Shown here: positions 58,918 through 64,000 of the stretch, in pieces
Layout: every line of letters starts with the position of its first letter
Numbering within the stretch: the stretch's first letter is position 1
Assembly (NCBI GenBank): GCA_030141605.1
Contig: JAQGDQ010000579.1
Location: 43,501-107,500, forward strand
Direction: 5' to 3'
DNA: 64,000 nucleotides
From: Tubiluchus corallicola
Lineage: Eukaryota > Priapulida > Priapulimorpha > Priapulimorphida > Tubiluchidae
Translations under genes and position numbers: made by a program
Notes under the pieces: model-generated
What the model was told of the DNA's origin: nothing
Seen by the model: only the letters and a program-made list of their open reading frames with translations
Database searches by the model: none

Positions 58918-59857
58918 TGTTATGAATAAATTTATGAATCGGTAATTTGGTGATTAATTAATAGAATTATCTACTGAATTAGATTCAGTTGATAAGACGG
59001 ATACCTCCTTGATTTGATAAGATAAATTTATTGATTGGTTATAGGAACTCACTCAGCTGGCAAGGCACGAGATTTAATGCGAAGCAAATTATTTTCACAG
59101 GTATGTTTTTTCGTTTACTGAAGGTAAACAGGTGTTCATTTAGAAAAAGCGTAATCTTGTTTTATAACTTTATGCAAGCATAGATAAACACTCTATATAA
59201 CATTATGCAGAGTTACATGTAATTATTAAGAAGTCGCGAGAAGCAAAACTTCTTTGGAAAGAAAGCTTTATGGCCAACGCCAAGCTACGAGGAGATTTTG
59301 GGAGCAAGGAATTCTAAAAGACAGACCTGGCGTGCAGCTAACTTCCCACGCAGGAGAACGAATTCTTGAACCACCTGGATGGTCATAAACTTCTTGGCAG
59401 AGCAGAGCCAAGGATGTCACCTTTTCACCTATTGTACCATATTGCGTTTGAGCGCGAAATTACGCAAAGTGGAACTTGGAGTTATAAGCCCGTGTTTGAA
59501 GACACGTGGTGGTTAGTTAGTCGAGTGCGAGCAGAGAGCCAAGATCAGAGAGAGAGGAGCCAGAGAGAGGCGACAGGAAATCTGACAGAGTGTAGACTTC
59601 GTTTCGAACCAGCGTGGACCATCGTTCTACGTCCTCAGCTAATTTGAGCACTGGATCTACGTCTTACAACAGCATTGGATTTGACCAAGTGTACGGGAGT
59701 TGCATTGGTCATTCCACCGAGTTAAGTAATCTTAACACATTTGTAACTTGAGAGTAACTCTGCATAGTAGTAGTTCACATTGTAGTAGACACCTTAAGTG
59801 TAGCATACAGATTGATTGTAATTGCATACTTCACATTGTATTTAGCACCTTAAGTGC
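58918..59857 (+). mobile_element. Older LTR of an env-type retroelement, left part
   Basis: Starts TGTTATGAATAAATTTATGA and is collinear with, but diverged from, the younger LTR at 62109. Shared blocks in order: 'ggaactca.tcagctggcaa', 'tataagccc' (TATA-like, 59483), 'gagttaagtaatcttaacac' and 'gttcacattgta'. It is interrupted at 59857 by the younger element and resumes at about 63392. Confidence 0.7.
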
Positions 59858-60107
59858 TGTGGTGAATAAATTTATAAATCGATGATTTTCGATATTTTGG
59901 TATGAAATCGCATGCCTCCCTGATTGCATGAATAGAGTTACAAATGGTGCAATGGAACTCATTCAGCTGGTAAGGGCTAGTACAAGCCCTGGCCGGAAAG
60001 CTCAATCTGATACAGGCCTCCCAAGAATCTATGCAGCACATCCTTGAAAAATCTGTGACTTTGATTAATTATACGCACATCCAGAGTCAGGAAAATACAA
60101 GGCAATA

Positions 60108-61628
60108 ATGTTATTACAGAATGACACTGCCGACCTGAAATATAATTTAGCTGATCTTAAAGTGGAATTTGCATACCACGCCCAGATCATGACTCATGAG
60201 ATGGTAGCTTTAACTGAAATAATGGCACTGATGCAGTGTATTTCCAATACAATGCGAAGGTTGACTGATAATGTGCACAAGACAACGGATATGTTGTCTA
60301 CCTTATTGTTAGGCACAATGTCACCTCTCTTATTAGGACCTGCACAGTTGCGAGATACACTGTACGAGATACAGAAGGCATTACCTAGTACTTTGTCCTT
60401 ACCGGAAAGGCCGGAAGGAGATTTACTATATTATTACGAGACTATGGAAGTCACGTTGTTGGCTACAGCCGAAGGACATGCAGTGCTGGCCCTCATATCG
60501 CTGCAGCCTGATCAAGATAGGTTCGACTTATTTCAGATTGCACCTATACCAATGATAATGCCGAATTCTTCGGGCTATATTTACCTTGATCCAGGAAGGA
60601 AATATTTTGGTATCAATATAGAAAGAACGAAGTTCTTCTTACCCGAGAATCATGATACGGAGTTATGTTTAGATAGGAGTAGAGAACCGTGCCAATTAAA
60701 AGTACCAGTAAGGTCAACTGCTTACGCAACGGCATGTCCAGCCGTGTTGTTTCATAACCGGCCCGATAAGACATTAGAAGCCTGCGAGCGTAGGGTAAAA
60801 GTAATAAAGCACCCAGAGGTAGTTGTGACCTATATTACTGCCGGGACTTGGTATGTATCTCCATTTAGTGAGACTTTGATTACATATACCTGTCCAAGCC
60901 CTGGAACTAACAGAATAACATCCTCAGAAGAGAGGATTACGGAACCTAAATTAATAGTCATTGGGAATGGGTGTAAGGTACACTCAAGGTCTTTTGAGCT
61001 ACCCACCTATTATTACCGGAACTCACAAATACGGTTGAAAGAAGACCAAATTGAGTTGCCGACGAGTGAGATGATTGAGAGGTTCTATAGAGAATTGAGT
61101 GAATTACAGAACATAACTCCCGGTACGGTAGATATGATCCCTGAATATGTGAAACCACCAGCGCACCAGACTTGGGACCAATTCGATTTATCCTTAGACG
61201 ACCTTAAAACCTCCATTGAACAAAATGGGGAACGACTTGAACGACAACGACGAGCGTTGAACGAGACGGGAGCCACAGATTGGCTAACGGGTTTTAGAAA
61301 ATGGGTGTTAATAGGGGTTATAGTGGCCGTCCTCCTGATAGTAGGAGTAATCTGCTATTGGAAAAGGAGAAGTGGCCTTTTGGTTTTAAATTCTTTGATG
61401 CCTAGAATAGGTACTAGGTATACCAAAACCCCGACTGACGACGAACAACCTGTTAAGGTGACAAGACGCATGCCCTCTGGGACTCCTGAGGAACAGGAAC
61501 CCAGGGTTAAGGTTAAAAGGACTAGACAGCATGTTGAGGACCCTGAGGAGCTGGAGTTGAGGGAGATACCTCAACCCGCTGCCCGAAAAACTAACCCGAG
61601 AAGGATCGAACGGGTCACAGAAATATAA
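60108..61628 (+). CDS. env: Envelope-like glycoprotein remnant of an LTR retroelement (F-type/errantivirus-like)
   Basis: A 506-codon open frame. The N-terminal ~90 residues are helical and heptad-like. A cysteine-containing ectodomain follows, with the Y-x-LF-x-I-x-P-x-P-type patch seen in insect errantivirus and baculovirus F-like envelopes. A transmembrane helix lies at about residues 399-418 and an 88-residue charged cytoplasmic tail follows. There is no signal peptide, cleavage site or fusion peptide. An additional ~43 codons of helical sequence immediately upstream (about 59977-60108) are in another frame and end in TAA, so env is both 5'-truncated and frameshifted. It cannot be a working envelope as it stands. 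The assignment to the F-like class rests on layout and pattern, not alignment. Confidence 0.65.
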   Translation: MLLQNDTADLKYNLADLKVEFAYHAQIMTHEMVALTEIMALMQCISNTMRRLTDNVHKTTDMLSTLLLGTMSPLLLGPAQLRDTLYEIQKALPSTLSLPERPEGDLLYYYETMEVTLLATAEGHAVLALISLQPDQDRFDLFQIAPIPMIMPNSSGYIYLDPGRKYFGINIERTKFFLPENHDTELCLDRSREPCQLKVPVRSTAYATACPAVLFHNRPDKTLEACERRVKVIKHPEVVVTYITAGTWYVSPFSETLITYTCPSPGTNRITSSEERITEPKLIVIGNGCKVHSRSFELPTYYYRNSQIRLKEDQIELPTSEMIERFYRELSELQNITPGTVDMIPEYVKPPAHQTWDQFDLSLDDLKTSIEQNGERLERQRRALNETGATDWLTGFRKWVLIGVIVAVLLIVGVICYWKRRSGLLVLNSLMPRIGTRYTKTPTDDEQPVKVTRRMPSGTPEEQEPRVKVKRTRQHVEDPEELELREIPQPAARKTNPRRIERVTEI

Positions 61629-62108
61629 TTGAGGATGGACATAATACTAAAATTGTAGTTCAGTATATACATAACAGGCTGGTAATATTGGATGATGGTA
61701 GAGGAACCACCCAATTAGGTATAGAGGGATCGATGTAAATAATTGTATAAGAAATGATATTTAATGAACTTATGATACTGCAGAATGTATTTTATGTTAC
61801 AGAATGATGGGATCATTGGAGATGGAAGGCGGGAAGAAGATGAAGTCGGTAAAGACAATAAGGGGTGTATCTGAGGAAGAATCTCAAGAGATCAATGGAA
61901 TCACAACCCCAGTCCAGGAAGCCGAAGAGACCCGATGGACAATGGTATCCCGCCACCATGACCTCCAAGATGGAACGTCTCATAATATAATAAGATGTAA
62001 CATGTAATATTGCTAATGTACCTAATTAAGGAGCTTCTAAAAGATAAGATCTTAGATCGGATCATTAAATGCGTGCTACATCTGAAGTGAGTATTAGGGG
62101 AGGAAAGT

Positions 62109-63391
62109 TGTGGTGAATAAATTTATAAATCGATGATTTTCGATATTTTGGTATGAAATCGCATGCCTCCCTGATTGCATGAATAGAGTTACAAATGGTG
62201 CAATGGAACTCATTCAGCTGGTAAGCTCGAATTTAATGAGCTGTGAAAGCGTAGGATGCAAGAAGTACGATTTATCGTTTACGTAAGGACACTCTAGGAT
62301 GCTCAGGATAATTAGCTAATATTAGGTTGAGACGGATGTACCGTTTATTATAAGCTATATGCACAAGTTACTAGTAATTAACGAAAACTCTGCGAGGCCA
62401 CTGTTTCTTGAAGAAAAGAGGACTGATGAGTTTTACGGGTTACGATGACTATGTCCTCCCAGCTGTCCAATAAATCTAAATGTTGCATGCGACGTTGAAA
62501 TCATACGAGGTTATTACGAGGTTACTTCGATGAGATATAAGCCCTGAGTTCGAATAACCCAGCGCTCTTTCCACCCGATCGTACTGGGAGAGACACGTGA
62601 AGTGTGTGCAACTCACGCAGAGGGTTACCTGACACAGGAGATTGGGACAACTAGAGAAGTTCAGCGTAGACATCTTTCTGCGTTCCTAGGATAATCTAGG
62701 CACTGGACAACGAGAGTCTCACATCAACTATTGGAGTTGGCCAAATTGTACAGGGTACATTGTGGTCAATCCGCAGAGTTAAGTAATCTTAACACATTGG
62801 TAAACTGAGAATTAACTGTGCATATCTGTTGTTCGCATAAGTTCACATTGTACTATATGATAAGTGTAGAGAACACCTTAGGTGATAGAATTGAAGAATT
62901 GTTCAGAGAGGTACTTTTGGAAGCTATAAACTAGTTGTACGCGTCAAAAGTGCATAAGAACTAATCTTGTAAGCTATCTAGAAGCAGTAACTGTTGTAAA
63001 ATCAATAAAGTAATTCTCTTTGACATTTAACAATTGAGTTAATGTATGTTATCAGAGTGTTTAACTCAAGCAACACTATTTCCGATATACGAATCTGATT
63101 AGTTCGCTTTAAATTAACTAGCGCTCATATTGCGGGAGCGTTGCTAGGAAGCTTGAGGGAAATAAACCTTTTCTCACAACGCGAAGGTCAAGGTGAAGTT
63201 TAGATAAGACGATCATTGCTTGCTAGACTAATATCTAAAGCCCTCGGAGCCAGGTGAAGAATTCGCCTTATAGCAATTAGAAATTAAGCGGACATATTAA
63301 ATTCAATCTATACGATATATAGATTTAAGTCACCTTACACTATACTATCAAGATTAACGGAAACATTAGGTATTTAAAATAAGAAGGTGAT
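62109..63391 (+). mobile_element. 3' LTR of the younger element (~1.28 kb)
   Basis: Starts TGTGGTGAATAAATTTATAA directly after a purine tract. Contains a TATA-like 'gatataagccctg' at about 62536 and AATAAA at about 63004. A region 'cttttctcacaacgcgaagg' near the end is matched by the older LTR at about 63700. The right end is placed by the agtgc duplication; the terminus is not the usual CA, so a few bases of error are possible. Confidence 0.65.
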
Positions 63392-63735
63392 AGTGCAACG
63401 TACGAAAATAGTTAAGTGAATAGCTTGTGTATCTCTTGGAGCTAAAACATTATTGGTGAACGCCGACCAGCGTCTAAGAACAAATCGTGCACAAATATCC
63501 AGCTAAGAGTAATTGTTGTAAATCAATAAAACTATTCACTTTGACTTAAATTACGAGTTCATGTATGCTTATAGGTGTTTAAAGTTAAGCAACACTAGAT
63601 TAGATAACAAACCTGTAGATTCGCATTGTATTAATCATTAATTAATTTAATAAAGCTCAATTGCGGGAGCTAAGCTAGTAAGCTTTAGAGATAAAGACTT
63701 TTCTCACAGCGCGAGGTCGTAGAGTCAGTCTAGAG
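63392..63735 (+). mobile_element. Older LTR, right part
   Basis: Resumes the LTR begun at 58918. 'gtaattgttgtaaatcaata', 'attgcgggagctaagctag' and 'acttttctcacagcgcgagg' parallel the younger LTR about 515 bases upstream. AATAAA is at about 63525. Cut at 63735 by a hAT-like end. Confidence 0.65.
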
Positions 63736-64000
63736 CAGTGGTTCCCAAACTTTCTCGGACCGTTACCCAAATAGGGAAACCAGGTCTTGTCCATTACCCC
63801 CCACCTAGTACTACTTCTCCAACTCAAAAAGTAAACACACGTATATGCCACAAGCAAGCAAAATTATTTATGTTTGCTCGTGACATAAATAAATTTCCAG
63901 GTGTTGTTGTTGTATTGTTGCCAAAACAAGTATTACCGGAGGCAGTCTCTTCAAGAAGAAAAATACGTAAAATGCATTCCGAGCGAAGTTTTAAAATTTT
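63736..64000. mobile_element. hAT-like element, left end, runs out of the window
   Basis: Begins CAGTGGTTCCCAAACTTTCT, the standard start of hAT/Charlie-type elements, preceded by gtctagag, a good match to the nTCTAGAn hAT target. The right end lies beyond 64000. Confidence 0.75.

Larger units (their letters stand above)
59858..63391 (+). mobile_element. Younger LTR retroelement with env-like gene, internally deleted
   Basis: A 117-bp LTR start (59858-59974) is identical to the start of the 3' LTR at 62109. It is followed directly by env sequence, so the rest of the 5' LTR, gag, pol and the 5' part of env are missing. A purine tract (62096-62107) precedes the 3' LTR. agtgc flanks both sides (59853-59857 and 63392-63396), a likely 5-bp target duplication in the older LTR. 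Confidence 0.7.

Noticed and set aside
61804-62007. 67-codon frame after env
   Set aside because: Short, polar, no match, and lies between env and the 3' LTR where non-coding sequence is expected.

Overview
This window is AT-rich animal DNA, almost certainly from an invertebrate. The evidence is two multi-exon genes with GT-AG introns, an extracellular CUB/EGF/PAN gene built from phase 1-1 exons, an 18S rRNA fragment of metazoan type, and many eukaryotic transposable elements. Nothing bacterial is seen: no operons, no Shine-Dalgarno sites, no CRISPR. I cannot name the species from sequence alone.

Layout. 1-23.7 kb is gene-poor. It holds decayed 3' ends of non-LTR retrotransposons, TTAA-flanked non-autonomous DNA transposons, an 18S rRNA fragment (about 9.96-10.24 kb), and minisatellites with 42, ~146, 34 and 60 bp periods. 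23.76-35.48 kb (minus strand) is a complete ten-exon gene for the DEAD-box RNA helicase DDX6/Me31B/Dhh1, whose 471 codons I could reconstruct exon by exon. Its introns hold many transposons: a mariner-like element with a pogo-like element inside it, a hAT-like element, TTAA elements, SINEs and a ~95-bp minisatellite. 36.2-36.8 kb is a Mutator-like terminal-inverted-repeat element with a 9-bp target duplication, just upstream of DDX6. 37-41.9 kb is intergenic with two hAT-like elements that have clean 8-bp target duplications.

42.0-58.9 kb (minus strand) is the 3' part of a large secreted or cell-surface protein gene: CUB (partial), CUB, eleven EGF modules and a terminal PAN/apple domain. Eight of the EGF exons lie in a nearly identical tandem array with a unit of about 742-760 bp, so the exon and its intron were amplified together recently. 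The 5' end of this gene is not in the window. A 5S-rRNA-derived SINE with an 11-bp target duplication lies in one of its introns.

58.9-64 kb is a nested LTR retroelement complex. A younger, internally deleted provirus-like element carrying an envelope-like ORF (60108-61628) sits inside an older related LTR, and that LTR is in turn interrupted by the end of a hAT-like element at the window edge.

The two host genes are not functionally linked. DDX6 acts in cytoplasmic mRNA repression and decay; the CUB-EGF-PAN product acts outside the cell. No clearly new molecular system was found. The most notable structures are the EGF exon array, the nested env-bearing retroelement, the 5S-derived SINE and the 60-bp minisatellite that is open in a reading frame on each strand.
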